Assembly: GCA_023313575.1 (NCBI GenBank)
Contig: JAJTTP010000001.1
Location: forward strand, 4,216,001 to 4,280,000
DNA length: 64,000 nucleotides
Reading direction: 5' to 3'
Source of the DNA: Eutypella sp. D-1
Taxonomy: Eukaryota > Ascomycota > Sordariomycetes > Xylariales > Diatrypaceae
Below the pieces are notes generated by a model. That model saw nothing but the letters and a program-made list of their open reading frames with translations. It ran no database searches and was not told the DNA's origin. This document shows, one piece after another, positions 1-11,598 of this stretch. The position numbers were made by a program, and so were the translations under genes. Position 1 is the stretch's first letter. Each line of letters opens with the position of its first letter.

Positions 1-701
1 TGCATCTCCCAAGCACCACCATATCTGGCTGGTTACCGGACCGGCCGGCTGCGGGAAGACTACCGTTGCTAAGTACTTATCCACCAATTTAAAGGTGCCC
101 TATATTGAGGGTGACGATGTGAGTTAATCTCGTATTATGCACGCCTGTTCTTTCCTCTTTGGTTTTTTCTTTTATTTTCTGTTTTTGTGAATAGCCCATG
201 GCTTTCTTCTCATTTTCTGCCGCTACGTCGCATTCTAACTAAAGATCTACGCAGTTCCACCCGAAGGCAAACATCGAGAAGATGTCGAACGGGATCCCGC
301 TGAATGATGCGGATCGCTGGGACTGGCTGACGTTGCTGCGGGACGAGTCCCTGCGGCAGCTCTCTGCGGGCGCCGAGGGCGTGGTGCTCACCTGCTCGGC
401 GCTCAAGCGGAAGTACCGGGACGTGATCCGGGTCGCGCCCTACTACTCGCATGACGTGCTGCTGCACTTTATCTACCTGCATGCGCCCGAGGAGGTGTTG
501 CTCGAGCGCGTCGGCAACCGGCAGGGCCACTACATGGGCGCCAACATGGTCCATAGCCAGTTTTCCATCCTCGAACCCCCCACCGCCGAGGAGACGGACG
601 TCATCAGCATCGACGTCAGCGGCGCGTCCGACGAGGTCCAGCGCGAGGCCCTCGAGAAGGCCCTCGAAAAGATGGCCGAGGCCGACGCGGCCGAAGAATG
701 A
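1..701 (+). CDS. Gluconokinase (5' partial)
   Basis: Phosphorylates D-gluconate with ATP to 6-phosphogluconate, feeding the pentose phosphate pathway in the cytosol. Two exons are visible: 1-118 (reading frame starts at base 2; the true start lies left of the window) and 255-701, joined by a phase-0 GT-AG intron (119-254). Exon 1 encodes the P-loop GPAGCGKTT. Across the junction the protein reads EGDD then FHPKANIEKM, the usual gluconate-kinase segment after the second strand, followed by GIPLNDADRWDWL, CSALKRKYRD and GHYMGANMVHSQF, all typical of the GntK/Idn family. The C-terminal tail is short and acidic. Only the first few residues appear to be missing, because the P-loop normally lies near the N-terminus. 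Family call is firm; the start is unknown. Confidence 0.93.
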
Positions 702-2351
702 ACACGAGACGGCAGGACAGGGAAGTAGGCAGCAGGAACAGCAGCGGCAGCAGCAGCACTAGCAGCGTTACAGCCACCAACGTCAAATGCTCCCCTAAAT
801 GGGACGGGAGTGAGACATGGAAGGGGATGTGAGATAATGGTAGCGAACCTATCGCCCCCCTTGGCAAAGGATGCAGTCTGCTCACCTGGGCCTGTTGTGC
901 TGCTGTGCTGCTGCAGGTGGACGAACCCGGAATTTTCACAACGCATCAGCGGGCGAGCTCGGCGTACAGGCGCCAAATGGCTACGAGGCACGGTGGGATC
1001 GCGATTACATACGTGGATCGCAACATTGGATGTGCCTATGTCATGACTTGGGCTGGAGGGGTGATAGAGCACCGAACGGCCCCCGAGGAGGGGCGTGGCC
1101 TAGTCTGCTTTGGTCTGGGGGTGGAAACGGAGTGGGAGGTTTTCTGATCTTTTTCTCTTTTCTTTTTTCTTTTTCCACTTGGCTGCATCTTGGGAAGGGA
1201 GGGGTTTCTCTTTTTTCTTCTTCTTTTTTTTTTTCTCTGCATGTAACTAGCTAGCTATGCGGCCTAGGAATGGGAGTTTTCTTTTTGCTTTTCAGCCATA
1301 CCCCTCCCATTCTCGTCTCACCGCTGGTGAATTGGTTTTTCTTCCCGCCTTCTTCCTATTTGGGGGGTTTCGGCTGACAATTTCTCCCACCGACCTGTCG
1401 CCCGGTTTACCCGTCCTCGTGATGTCCCGGGGTAGCTTATGAGACAGAGAGAGACCAGTGACCGCCAGTACACGGCAGGTTGAACCAGTCCCGGTAAATC
1501 TGCAATTGCATTAGGTGTATATGTATATGCGCGTATATATGTATTCAGGTATATATAAATATCTATATACATATGTACCATGCAGCCGCTGCCCCGGTGG
1601 GGCCAATCGCATAACACCGAACGGCCGATCATATCCCCTTTTCCACATCTTCACCTAAAACCTAGCCTAACTTCCTACGTTCTCGCTTACTCACTTTCAA
1701 TGTGTGTCAATTTACCGTAGCCGGAAGACTGGGGGACGAGAGGGTGAGGGGGGAGCTGTACGGCAACAGGCATCGATTGGGACGACCTGGGCGCACACAC
1801 AGTATGCGCGTAGTTATAATTGGAATGACAAGCATTGAGCACCTACCTGGGTATGTAGGTCGTACCGTATGTATGCCATCTTAAGTCACATACATACGCA
1901 CTTATGTATGTCGAGATATATGTTCCGGTGGTGCTGATATACCGGATTCATGGGTTTTCCCTTTTTACAAAAGAGGAAGAACCTCACGCACACTAAAACT
2001 GTCTAGATGCCTTTTAGGCTGGCGCCCTACTGCGGGTTGCATTCATGTATGCAACCCATAGCCACATAAGTATGGAAGGCAGCCATCGAAGAAGAAGAAG
2101 GCGAAGAAACGTACGTTTGCACCTCACGTCCGGTCCGTCCGCTCCAATCGCGGATCCGCCGCGGACTTTCCGGGCGGCGTCGTTCCTTCGAGGCTTGACG
2201 TTCGCGCGGAACGAACTCGTGCCCGTTTCCTTTTTCTCCTTGGCCCCCAAAACCCCCTTGACCTTATATTAACGACTTAGATTTGTGTCTTCTCTTGCTT
2301 GATGCACTGGCCCCTCTCCCGTCTCCCCTGCTCCCCTCTTTCCCGTTCTCT

Positions 2352-2354
<3 letters not shown>

Positions 2355-2383
<29 letters not shown>
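2355..2383. repeat. (TC)n microsatellite
   Basis: About 14 uninterrupted TC dinucleotides followed by TAGAG, inside a longer pyrimidine-rich stretch. Length is likely to vary between isolates. Confidence 0.95.
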
Positions 2384-2384
<1 letters not shown>

Positions 2385-3525
2385 GAGCGCATCTGGGACG
2401 ATCCCGGATCGAGCCTCCTGCATGATCCTGCCTTCCTACCAGGCTTACCTACATACGTGCTCTCTACCCATCCTATCTTCCTCTTTAACTGCTTGGCTGC
2501 TTCTTCCTTAACCCGCTGCCTAAATACCCGCTTACCCACCCGCCTACATGTCCACACACCTAACCGACTCGCCACATCTGGCTCCCGCCCGCCCCTATCT
2601 CACCGAGCCGCCAGTTAGTTTCACCTTTCCCACATCCCGCATTCTGGATCCCTCCCATTGCGCTCTTTGGACAATGCCCGGCTGTATACCCCGTCCGCCC
2701 TCCCAATCCCTCCCCACCCGCTATGGCAGGTAGCTTCCGCTCGGTTCTAATTTGACGGGAACCGGGTTGCCGCCGGGGGGGCTTGAGCACGAGCACGTGG
2801 ATGTCGCTGCCGCGGTTATATACCCAGTGAATTAAGCATTGAAAATCAAGAGGAAGGGGGCGGGGGAGGGACCTCGGGAATAATTGAATCCAGACGAGTT
2901 CAAGGTTGCATTGGATCGGAACGCTTTCCGCTCCGCTATAACCCGCTACAAAGACTTTTATGCCTACCTACTTACTTTATCCACCCATAAAAAAGATCCC
3001 CCACGCCCCACCACCGTTTCCCACCACCTACCACCCCCGTGTCCCGATGCCCCTCGTCATCCTCTTCGCCCCTCCTTTTCTATACCTACACCTGCCTACC
3101 CATTATGCACATTCATAACTCACCTAAGTAGTCTCATGTCCATCCGAGGTGGGTACTCGCTACCTCTTTTCCTACCTACCTACCTACCTAGGCTTACTTA
3201 AGTATCCATATCATCTTTCCTGTACCCATAGCAGGTGATATATCCGCATGAGCGACCCGTACATGATGGGCCCCCCTCGATCGGTTCCACCATGTTGCGC
3301 GCCGCGCCGCGCCGCGCCGCTTCCGCTGCCGCTGCTGCTGCGTGTCCGCTCCAGCTTAAGTAAGTCCGAGGAGGGTCCTTATCCTAATTGTGAATTCTCC
3401 TGGTGCCCTGCTTACTTATTGATTCAAGCACCTAAATGCTAATTCAAATCCTAGGTAGAGCTAAGTGCCCGCCTAAGTCTTCTAGTAGGCGCACCTAGTA
3501 CATACCTACCTTAAGCAGGTATATA

Positions 3526-3640
3526 TATCGGACATTTGTAGGACTTGGCGTACTTGAAGTCCTGTGGGTTTCTATCGGACATATGTAGGTCGGGTCTGCC
3601 ATGTGGGTTCTTACCTATCGGATATATGTAGACCGACCTA
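3526..3640. repeat. Diverged tandem repeat, period about 45 bp
   Basis: Three successive units begin with TATCGGACATTTGTAG (3526), TATCGGACATATGTAG (3573) and TATCGGATATATGTAG (3616), spaced 47 and 43 bp apart. Units 1 and 2 also share a TGTGGGTTTC / TGTGGGTTCT tail. The part of unit 1 from 3535 to 3576 recurs about 1 kb downstream at 4528-4569. No coding potential was seen. Confidence 0.75.
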
Positions 3641-4090
3641 CCTACTTCTCAAAACCGACGAACAACCACGTGCGTGTGTACGTTCGGGACTATGTGGGTA
3701 CCTAAGTATAAAAGAAAATGTGGGGGAAACCACCCGGATAGTCCGGGGAAGATGCCGTCTATCTACCTACTTTATGTATGTAACCACCTACCTACCCTAT
3801 ATCTGAAGGGACCCGGGGCTACAAACTAAGAGAAACGTAGTATTGCCCCGAGACATGGCCATATGTGGAAACCAGGCTCGGAAGGCTTTCTGATTAGCTC
3901 CTCCCTCCCCCGCCGCGTATGTAAGCGATATATAGATAAAACGTCACATCAAAGAAAACTCCCACTTCGCATCGCACAAACTCCAAGACCGGGACGAAGG
4001 CCGGGACATGGACAGGGCTAGATCAGGTATGTAGGGGCCAGGGTCAAGGGCCGGGGGAAGAGGAGGGGGGGAGAGCCAGGGGTCAGGTTG

Positions 4091-4109
4091 CCCCCCCCCC
4101 CCCCCCCCC
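4091..4109. repeat. Poly-C homopolymer (19 C)
   Basis: An uninterrupted run of 19 cytosines in the spacer. Runs of this length are prone to sequencing and assembly error, so the exact count is uncertain. Confidence 0.9.
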
Positions 4110-4527
4110 GAAGAAACGTGCGATGGCCGATGGGGGCCGCAAAGCGATCACGGGAACCCGGAATCCAACCATGAAACCAAATAACGCACGCCACTGTAGC
4201 ACCGACTACCTATGTATGTATGTACGGAGTACGTGCAGGCTTTGTAGATACATATATAATAATTACTGGGTTTCTATTATTACTCACACCCCGGAAACAA
4301 CCCGGCTCTTCCTTCGTTGCGCTTCTCGCGCCTGCTCGTTAACCCCCCCTTCAGCCCAGCCTCGGGCTCTCGCCCCCTTTGGCCTACCTGTATGGAGGTA
4401 TGCATGATATCCGAAAAGAAAAAATCCACAAGGCTACAGATACATAGGGATAAGCTTAAGTTAACTTAACTTATAGGGTAAGTAGGGAGGGGGATGCAGT
4501 ATTTTAGAATTGGTAAAACGGTTAGAA

Positions 4528-4569
4528 TTTGTAGGACTTGGTCGTACCTGTAAGTCTTGTGGATTTCTA
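4528..4569. repeat. Dispersed copy of the 3535-3576 repeat
   Basis: Begins TTTGTAGGACTTGG and ends GTGGATTTCTA. It matches 3535-3576 over about 42 bp with two single-base indels and three substitutions, all transitions (C/T twice, G/A once). The transition-only pattern resembles repeat-induced point mutation, but the element is too short to prove that. Confidence 0.7.
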
Positions 4570-5135
4570 AGAGGATAGCTCTAGACTACATGGCTCTCCC
4601 CAGTTCACGTGGTGCATATGTAAGTCCATGACACGGCGCACCAATCGCGGATCGCGCTGTGCATAGCCTGACAGGTCTCGAACTCCCGTAGCCAGATATA
4701 GGTAGTAGTCAGGAGTGATATAAGGGGTTTAGTGGCGCCCGGGAGGGGGGGATGGAGAGACGGTAAGGCGCATGCATCACCATACTTAGCTGTAAATTGC
4801 CCTACATTACACTGCATATACATAGGTAGAGCTGTAGTCGCGCTAGGCCGGGCAGATATGTCGGTAGATGAATGGATGGGATGGGTAGCGTGGATGTACA
4901 CAAGATGTACATACATACATACATACATGACGACGATGCCGCGGAGATTCTCTTATGCACGCTCAATGCAACCCAATAAGTCGAGAAGGAACCAGCCGCC
5001 GGGTGAGGGGATGAAGCGCCGGGATGCTTTAATAAAATCCAACGACTAGCTGCCTACTCGGGACCCCACTGCCCCCTATCTCCGCCCCCGCTCCCGTTCC
5101 CGTCCACGCTAACTAACTACCTGTCTATCTATTCA

Positions 5136-6816
5136 CTACCGCATATGCATGGCCATGAGGCCGGGCTCCTCCACAAAGCCGCGGACGACCTCGGCGGCGC
5201 GGGCGGCGGTGGCGCCGTCGATGACGCGGTGGTCGGCGCTCCAGCTGAAGTTGCATACGGTCTTCTTGACAACAGTCTCGCCGTCAGGGCCGCCGAAGGC
5301 GGGGACGACGCGGGTGCGGCCGATGCCGAGGATGGCGACCTCGCGGTCGACGATGACGGGCGCCACGTAGGTGCCGCCTAGGGAGCCGATGTTGGACACG
5401 GTCACTGTACCGCCGCGGAGGTCGGCCGGCGCCAGCCGCCCTGCCGCCGCTGCCTGCTGCAGCCGCGACAGCTCCGCTGCCACTGACAGTACACTCCGGC
5501 CCTCCACCCCGCGGATTACCGGCACCAACAGCCCCGCCGGTGTGTCCATGGCCACGCCTACATTATGCTGGCTGCGGTATATGAGCTTTGGTGTCGCAGA
5601 CTTGTTGTTATTGTTTGTGCTTGTGCTGAGCTCGTCGGCGACCTCCACCCGCGCGTTCAGGATCGGGTACTGGTGCAGCGCCATTGAGACGGCCTTGATG
5701 AGGAAGGGTAGGTATGAGAGCTTCGAGACGACGACCGGCTGCTGGTCCCCACCCAGTGCGACGGCGGCGGGCTGTCGCGCGAGTGCCGCGTTCAGCCGCT
5801 GCCGCAGCTCGTGGAGGCGCGTGAAGTCCACCTCGTCCGCGTACAGGAAGTGCGGGATGTTGAGGGACCGCGTCATCGTCTTGAACATCTGTGTCTGCAT
5901 GTTCGTCAGCGGCACCGCGGTTTCCACCTGCTGATCGGTGGCCGCCGGTGGCTCCACGAAGACGGTGGGGGCAGGGCCATGAGTAGGCGTAGAACCGGGC
6001 TGCTTGGCGGCATCCCTAACCTCGACGAATCGGTAGATATCCTCTTTTAATACCCTGCCGTCCTTCCCTGTCCCTTCGATCTCCGTTATGTCGATGTTTA
6101 ATTCTTTTGATAGATGTCGTACCGCCGGGGTTGCCAGAGAGGCAAATCTGCCTTTTGGTTTTGATGGTGTTTGTGATTGTGCCTGGGGTTCTAGTTGTCC
6201 GCCCGTTCCCGCATGTGATATTGTTCTCCCAGGGCTTGGTGGCTTGCTAAGAGAGTCCTTATTTAAAGGTTCCGCGGCGCCACCCGAGGTAGGTTCGGGA
6301 GCGGTCAGGGCGTCCAAGTCCTCCTGGTTCACGTCGCCCTGTATGTCGATGTCGACGAAGGGCTTGCCCACCTTGGCCATCTCGCCGGCCTCATAATGTA
6401 ACTTCTTCACGATGCCGGCGAACCGACTTGTTATTTCGACCGAGGCCTTGTCGCTCTGTACCTCGCATAACGGAGAAAACTCCTCGACACGGGCTTCCGG
6501 TTCGACGAACCATTGTATTATCTCGCACTCGACAATGCCTGGAGACGGTGTGGGCGGATATCAGCTTTTATGAGACGGGAGACTCGGACGGTGAAGGTCA
6601 GGTCGGGGTCGGGGTTGGAGTCGGGGCTCAATTGCTCTGCTTACCTTCGCCAATATCGGCCAATAGAACAGGTTTAACCACTTGCAAATTCCTCGTCGAG
6701 TGGAAGAAACTAGAGGGAACTCTGGTGTTTCTGAGAGAGGATCTTACGATGTTGTTTACATTGCCATTGAAACGGCATTGCTGCCGGACTACGCGAGAAG
6801 CACGGCCGAGAAACAT
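5136..6816 (-). CDS. DBT: Branched-chain 2-oxoacid dehydrogenase E2 (dihydrolipoyl transacylase), mitochondrial
   Basis: Core acyltransferase of the mitochondrial complex that oxidises keto acids from valine, leucine and isoleucine. Exon 1 is 6816-6645 and exon 2 is 6538-5136, with a 106-bp intron (6644-6539, phase 1), giving 524 residues. The N-terminus MFLGRASRVVRQQCRF is a basic presequence. The lipoyl domain follows (LLADIGEG, then SDKASVE with lipoyl-lysine about K88). A peripheral-subunit-binding domain comes next (ATPAVRHLSKELNIDI, GTGKDGRVLKEDI), then a catalytic domain ending with DHRVIDG (His about 494, Asp about 498). The single lipoyl domain and the shape of the first block fit the branched-chain E2 better than pyruvate or 2-oxoglutarate E2. 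Divergently arranged with ATP10 across 664 bp. Confidence 0.92.
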
Positions 6817-7480
6817 GATGTACAGTATATAAAAAAGTATGTACTATCTTTCTATCCTCATGTCCGGACTGTATATGAAGAAAACTTACAACACCTTCCA
6901 TGAACCAACATTACAAAGTAAGAAAGACGGAAGAAACGGAGGAAAAGGGGGAAAAGAAAGAAGAAATGAACAAAAAAAAGCAAGATGCGGTCGGCTTATT
7001 AGTGTTTGTGTACATACTTCATAAGCCGAAGGAAGACAGCTGGCCGGGGAGCTTTGGAACGAGTATGACGCTCTGGAGAAACCCCCCACTAATGCCGCTG
7101 CTATCCGAATCTGGGGTTGAGCCGTTAACAACCGGCCCCCCGGCCCCCACGTTTTATGTACCAAAGGGCTGACTTCAGGAAGTCCCGGGCTTCTTTGGGA
7201 TGATCGGGGACCCACTTCCCTGGGCGGGAACTAATACTAAAGAGGCATATCTATTCAGCAGTGGGTGACGCTAGTTGGCTACATAGGTACATAGGTAGGC
7301 TTATCAGTACCTGATTGTTGTAGCTCTTTAGGTTACGATGATAAACTACAGGTACTAGGTGCATGTACTCAAGTAGCTGACAATTTTTATTTTATTTCTA
7401 TTTTGAAGGAAACATGACTGGCACATTGGCTCACAATACACTCTTCGTTCACAATCGAGAGTAGAGAGCATAGTCAAATT
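6817..7480. promoter_or_regulatory. Shared divergent promoter region (E2 / ATP10)
   Basis: A 664-bp spacer between two mitochondrial-protein genes transcribed away from each other, so it must hold both promoters. It contains A-rich and pyrimidine-rich stretches and TAGGTACATAGGTAGG near 7284. I could not assign a specific binding site. Confidence 0.45.
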
Positions 7481-8636
7481 ATGTCCTTTGCGCGCAGACC
7501 GAGGCTTCTATGCCTGGCCTGCCAATGGCGGACGTTCAGCACCTCATACCGGCGGTTCGCTGAAGAAGCCTCAAAAGCGGCGGCAGCCACCAACAGCAGC
7601 AACAAGAAGATCACGACTCCGAATCCAAACCCGAACTCGACGCAGACTCAGACACCATCTCCAGCCCAGAAGCCGACCCCTCCCGCGGCCTTAGAATATG
7701 CGCCGCGGAGCTACGGCAAGCGTCTCGATACCTTCACTCCGACGCCGCTGCCCCGGCCCATCGGACTACCAGACCCGCCGCAAGCCGGGGAGAACACGGG
7801 GATCGACACGCGGACGCTGAAGCAGCGTCATGCCGACTTCACAAACTACGACCGGCATCTCAAGAGGCGGGAAGAGCTGTACGTACTTTGACCCCAAACA
7901 ATGTGAAGAAAAAACGCAAAAGAAAACCCCCCCATTGGCTCACACTACGGGGTTTCACCATCACAGGAAGAACAAGATGGCGCGGCCTTACTTCCGCGAC
8001 TGGAACAACCTGCGGTTCCACGAGGGCAAGACGTTCGTATCGCCGCCGCGCGCGTTCCGGCGGGATGTGTCACTGTACTTCCCGAACCTGCGGGGGCGGA
8101 CGCTGGAGCGCGGGATCAGCGCGGCGGAAGCGACGCGGGACACGACGCCGACGCTGCGGGGCAAGGTGTCGGTGGTGAGCGTGTTCAGCGGCCTCTGGGG
8201 CGAAGGGCAGGCGGACTCATTCGCGTCCGCGGCGGCGAACCCGGCCCTCGACGCCGCCCTCGCCGCCTCTGCCGGCCGCGCCCAGCGCGTCTGGATCAAC
8301 GTCGAGGAGGACCCCTTCAAGCGCCTGCTCATACGTCTGTTCATCGGTCGTGTGCGCCGCCGTGTCGGCGAGGACAACTGGGCCCGCTACTTCGTCGTCC
8401 GCCGCGGCATCACCGATCACATCCGCGAGGCTCTCGGCTACCTCAACAGCAGGGTCGGCTACACCTACCTGCTCGACGGCGAGTGCCGCATCCGCTGGGC
8501 CGGCAGCGGCGCTAGCGAGGAGCACGAGCGCGACGGCCTGGTCAAGGGCGTTCAACGCCTCCTAGATGAGGAGCAGAAGATAGAGAAGACGGCGCCCAAG
8601 ACGGCGCCCAAGAGTGGCGAGGGTGTGCCAAAATAG
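7481..8636 (+). CDS. ATP10: Mitochondrial ATP synthase assembly factor Atp10
   Basis: Chaperone of the mitochondrial inner membrane that helps assemble subunit 6 into the Fo sector of ATP synthase. Exons are 7481-7878 and 7967-8636, with an 88-bp intron in phase 2 that joins REEL to KNKMARPYF; total 355 residues. The N-terminus is basic (MSFARRPRLLCLACQWR) and is followed by a low-complexity Ala/Asn/Pro-rich stretch, as expected of a matrix-directed leader. The family block is clear in exon 2: YFRDWNNLRFHEGKTFVSPP, YFPNLRGRTL, KVSVVSVFSGLWGE, then WINVEEDPFK and GYLNSRVGYTYLLDGECRIRW. The C-terminus is a Lys/Pro tail. The ATG chosen is the only one giving the leader. Confidence 0.93.
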
Positions 8637-9241
8637 GGTTCGACAAAAGAAAAAAAAACCAAACCGAAATAAAACAAGAGCGAGCAACTCTCCCACATAC
8701 AATGTTATGCAATGTATACTATAACCATGCGAAATGATACCCCGGCTTCACACCTAAAAAAAAATCGGCGTGTGATTTGAAGGGCACGAAGAAAATAGGG
8801 GAAAAAAGAATTCAATAAAATAAACAAGGTGGCTTGCTAGCACGTCCTGATTATTTAACAATCAGCCTCTATGTGTCATATCACTCGTTCTAGAAATTCC
8901 AGGACGCTGTTTAAAAAAAAAAGAAAAGTTCCGTCTGCATGGGGGGCCCCGTCTTGTCTGCGCGGCCCTTTTCATCCTCGAACGGAGGAGTATCGTACAT
9001 AGCAATTCGCGCAAACCACGTGTAACGCCTAGCTCTACTCCTTGATATAACCTAGTGTAGCTCTCTCCGCCGATCGACAGGCGTATGGATGATCGATCAG
9101 CCAGCCACACATGCATTACAACACTCTACGTTTCTCATCTGTCAAGGACCCATTTGTCCATTCAAACGCTCTCTCGTCAACACCCAACGCCGCCTGCGTA
9201 GCGCCTAAAATCAGAACGCCCACCCGCTCCGATCAATTCGC
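8637..9241. other. Convergent 3' spacer (ATP10 / CUS2)
   Basis: AT-rich 605-bp interval between two converging genes, with several A-runs just after each stop codon. It probably holds both 3' untranslated regions. No gene was seen. Confidence 0.6.
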
Positions 9242-10546
9242 TCATTGGGCTGCCGCTGCCGCGGGTTCGGGGCTCCGCTTATCGTTGTCCCCATCTCGCT
9301 CCCCCTCCCTCTCGTCATCGTCGGCCTCGTCCTGCTTCTTGCCGCTCTTCCTGTAGCGCTCGCGACCGGAGGCGACGGCGGCGCGGACGATGCGGCCGTC
9401 GAAGGCGCGGCCGTCCATGAGACGGACGCAGGCCTCGGCGTCGTCGGGGGAGCGGAATTTGACGCCGACGACGCCCTCGGGCTCGAGGTCGTAGAGCACG
9501 ACGTTGGTGACGGGCCCCAGCTTCGAGCACTCCTCGCGCACGTCCTCCTTGATCTCCAGCAGCGCCGCCGGGTCCTCGTCCAGCTCCTGCAGCGTGAACA
9601 TGTGCCGCAGGATCACGAGCCGTTCGCGCCGTGGCGCCGCGCCCGCCTCCGCCTGTCCGCCGTACGGGTCGTCGTCGTCCCAGTCCGCCAGTTTCGCGTC
9701 CAGCTTCTGCGTCCGCTTAATGATCTTCTGCTTGTCCTGCTCTCGTGCGCGGCTGTCCTTGGGGGGCCGAGCTGCTCCTCCATTCGTCGCATCCCCGCCG
9801 CCTCTTCCACCTCTTTCGCCGCCTTCTCCCGCGCCTCCTCCGCCATCCTCGCCGCCCTCCTTCTCGTAATTCGTCTTCTTGTAGCTCGAGTCGGCGGCCT
9901 GGACGCGCATGCGACCGCTGGCGAGACCGGAGGGGGTGTAGCGGAAGTCGGTGTCGTCGAGGAGCATGATGGCCATGTCGACGCTCTGGGGCTTGAAGAA
10001 GACGACGAGGGCGTCGCCCTTGAAGTTCCCGGCGTCGTCGGCGTACATCTTGATGCGGGGCTTTCCGCTGTCGATCTCCTCGGCGATGACGCCGCACTTG
10101 CGCGAGAAGACCTCGTGGACCTCGTCGGCGGTCGCGTCGAGCGGCAGGCCCGTCACGTAGACCGCGGTGTTCTGGCGCGGCTGCGGCGCCTGCCTCTGCT
10201 GCCGCTTGTTGGGCCGCTGGGGATCGGAGGACCCGTTCGCCGCGCCGCCGTCCTTCTTCCGTTTCCTGTTGCGCTGCCCATGCTGTGATTGATCGTCGTG
10301 GTCGTCATCGTTTGCTGGTGAAGGACCGCCGTACGCCGACTGCTGCTGTCTAATGAGTTCCTCGTCAAGGTTCGGTATCCATCGCTTTAGCTGGTTATCG
10401 AATTCGAACTCAGTACCATCGTCGTGGACAGCGATGAATTTATTGTCCAACTTGGAGAAGGAGATGCGCTCGTCGCTATCGAATTCTGAAGGATCCGTCG
10501 GGAAGGACAGGCCTGGTGGTGGTTGCTCCTGTTGTGGATCTGCCAT
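9242..10546 (-). CDS. CUS2: Splicing factor, CUS2 / Tat-SF1 (HTATSF1) homolog
   Basis: RNA-binding protein associated with the U2 snRNP, which in yeast helps U2 RNA folding and SF3b joining. Intronless, 434 residues. An acidic/Pro N-terminal segment contains FDNQLKRWIP and LDEELIRQQQSAYGG, typical of the family. RRM1 starts at about residue 127 (NTAVYVTGLPLDATADEV). A Gly/Glu-rich linker comes before a C-terminal RRM (LVILRHMFTLQELDEDP to AAVASGRERYR). This C-terminal RRM has the R-x-F sequence (DGRAFDGRIV) of U2AF-homology motifs, which bind short Trp-containing peptides in SF3b155. The tail is acidic and Lys/Glu rich. The long open frame on the opposite strand here is a GC3 shadow. Confidence 0.92.
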   Translation of the reverse strand: MADPQQEQPPPGLSFPTDPSEFDSDERISFSKLDNKFIAVHDDGTEFEFDNQLKRWIPNLDEELIRQQQSAYGGPSPANDDDHDDQSQHGQRNRKRKKDGGAANGSSDPQRPNKRQQRQAPQPRQNTAVYVTGLPLDATADEVHEVFSRKCGVIAEEIDSGKPRIKMYADDAGNFKGDALVVFFKPQSVDMAIMLLDDTDFRYTPSGLASGRMRVQAADSSYKKTNYEKEGGEDGGGGAGEGGERGGRGGGDATNGGAARPPKDSRAREQDKQKIIKRTQKLDAKLADWDDDDPYGGQAEAGAAPRRERLVILRHMFTLQELDEDPAALLEIKEDVREECSKLGPVTNVVLYDLEPEGVVGVKFRSPDDAEACVRLMDGRAFDGRIVRAAVASGRERYRKSGKKQDEADDDEREGERDGDNDKRSPEPAAAAAQ

Positions 10547-11598
10547 TGTTGACAGTTGACAGCAGGCTTTTCGGGTTCTTGTCCTTGTAACTGGTGGTTA
10601 CGTTATATGGTTTGGGAATGTACGGTAGTCATTGAAGAAGAAAGTAAGTACTGGTAAGCGAGGCTGTAGAGCTGTTTGTACGTGAAGAAGTCCGAAAAGA
10701 GGTGATGATAGATTAGAAACGAATGGACGAATGGTTGGGTGTAACTACGAGGTATGTATGCAAGCAGGCAAGGTAGAATAGATATGTACTTAGTTAGTAG
10801 TAGCTCTTGCTTAACCACCTTGAAACTGGAATCTCGAAGCTGATTGGCTACAAGTACCGATATTGTTATATACGAAATATGTTTATATTACATAACAGCT
10901 AACTAGCACCAGAGGTAATCCTGAATGTATTTTGCACGGAGTACTTATTCATGTGTTTACCTTAGGTAGCATACGCCGCGGCAGCTCTTTTATTCCATTT
11001 AGCAACTCTTACCTTCCTCTCCTCCCACCTGGGGAGACAATTATATAATGCGAGTAGCTTGATTTCATCACCAGGACCAAAACCATTGTCACACATACGC
11101 CGGTTCCCTCCCTATAAATAGATAGATAGACTACCTAAACAACTAAATTTTAGATACATACCTAGGCAAGCGGGCTATGCAAACTATGTAGGTACCTTGG
11201 CTTCAGACCAAACAGATTTACGGTATTATCTGCTAGATATGTAACGACGAGGAGAGAAGTCATCCATTGGTCATGAGCCATGCAGCTATGGGGTTAACCC
11301 CATACGGGTATAGCACGCAACGGCTCTACATAGGAGATATAGCAAGCAAGTAGTTACACTTACATTGCCGAATCGGCTATTGCACCTTTCAAACCCCCTT
11401 TACCCGTGTTGCCAGTGACGGAAAGCCATCAAGGTCCTTCGATTTGATTTCGAGGTCTCTTAGGCTAGCCATGAGAGACTACTTCCTTCCGCCGGCATGG
11501 GTTACTAAAAAAAGCCCTCTCTTTAAACTTGCCTACCTAGTTTTTCCCGATCTCTAGGCAGGGAACACGTAGAACGAGAGAGACGACCAACAAACACC
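10547..11598. promoter_or_regulatory. Divergent spacer (CUS2 / PARG-like gene)
   Basis: 1052-bp AT-rich spacer that must carry both promoters. Visible landmarks are TTATATAC-type A/T boxes near 10862-10872 and a (GATA)n run near 11118-11130. No further gene was seen. Confidence 0.4.

Larger units (their letters stand above)
702..5135. other. 4.4 kb intergenic spacer
   Basis: No open frame here looks like a gene: frames are short, overlap on both strands and show no family motif. The spacer holds pyrimidine-rich tracts (about 1145-1240 and 2280-2395), TA-rich stretches near 1515-1575, many CCTACCTA / TAGGTA tetranucleotide runs, a GCC/GCT-rich run near 3298-3345, a cytosine homopolymer and a diverged tandem repeat. 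The last two are listed separately. It separates the gluconokinase 3' end from the E2 3' end, so the two genes converge on it. Confidence 0.6.

Noticed and set aside
4668..4700. tRNA-like B-box (GTTCGAGAC on the minus strand)
   Set aside because: Flanking bases do not form the T-stem or an acceptor stem, and no A-box is at the right distance.
9245..10288. 347-codon open frame opposite CUS2
   Set aside because: Antisense shadow of a GC-rich gene: runs of Leu/Val/Ala/Asp, no motif, while the minus strand encodes clear RRMs.
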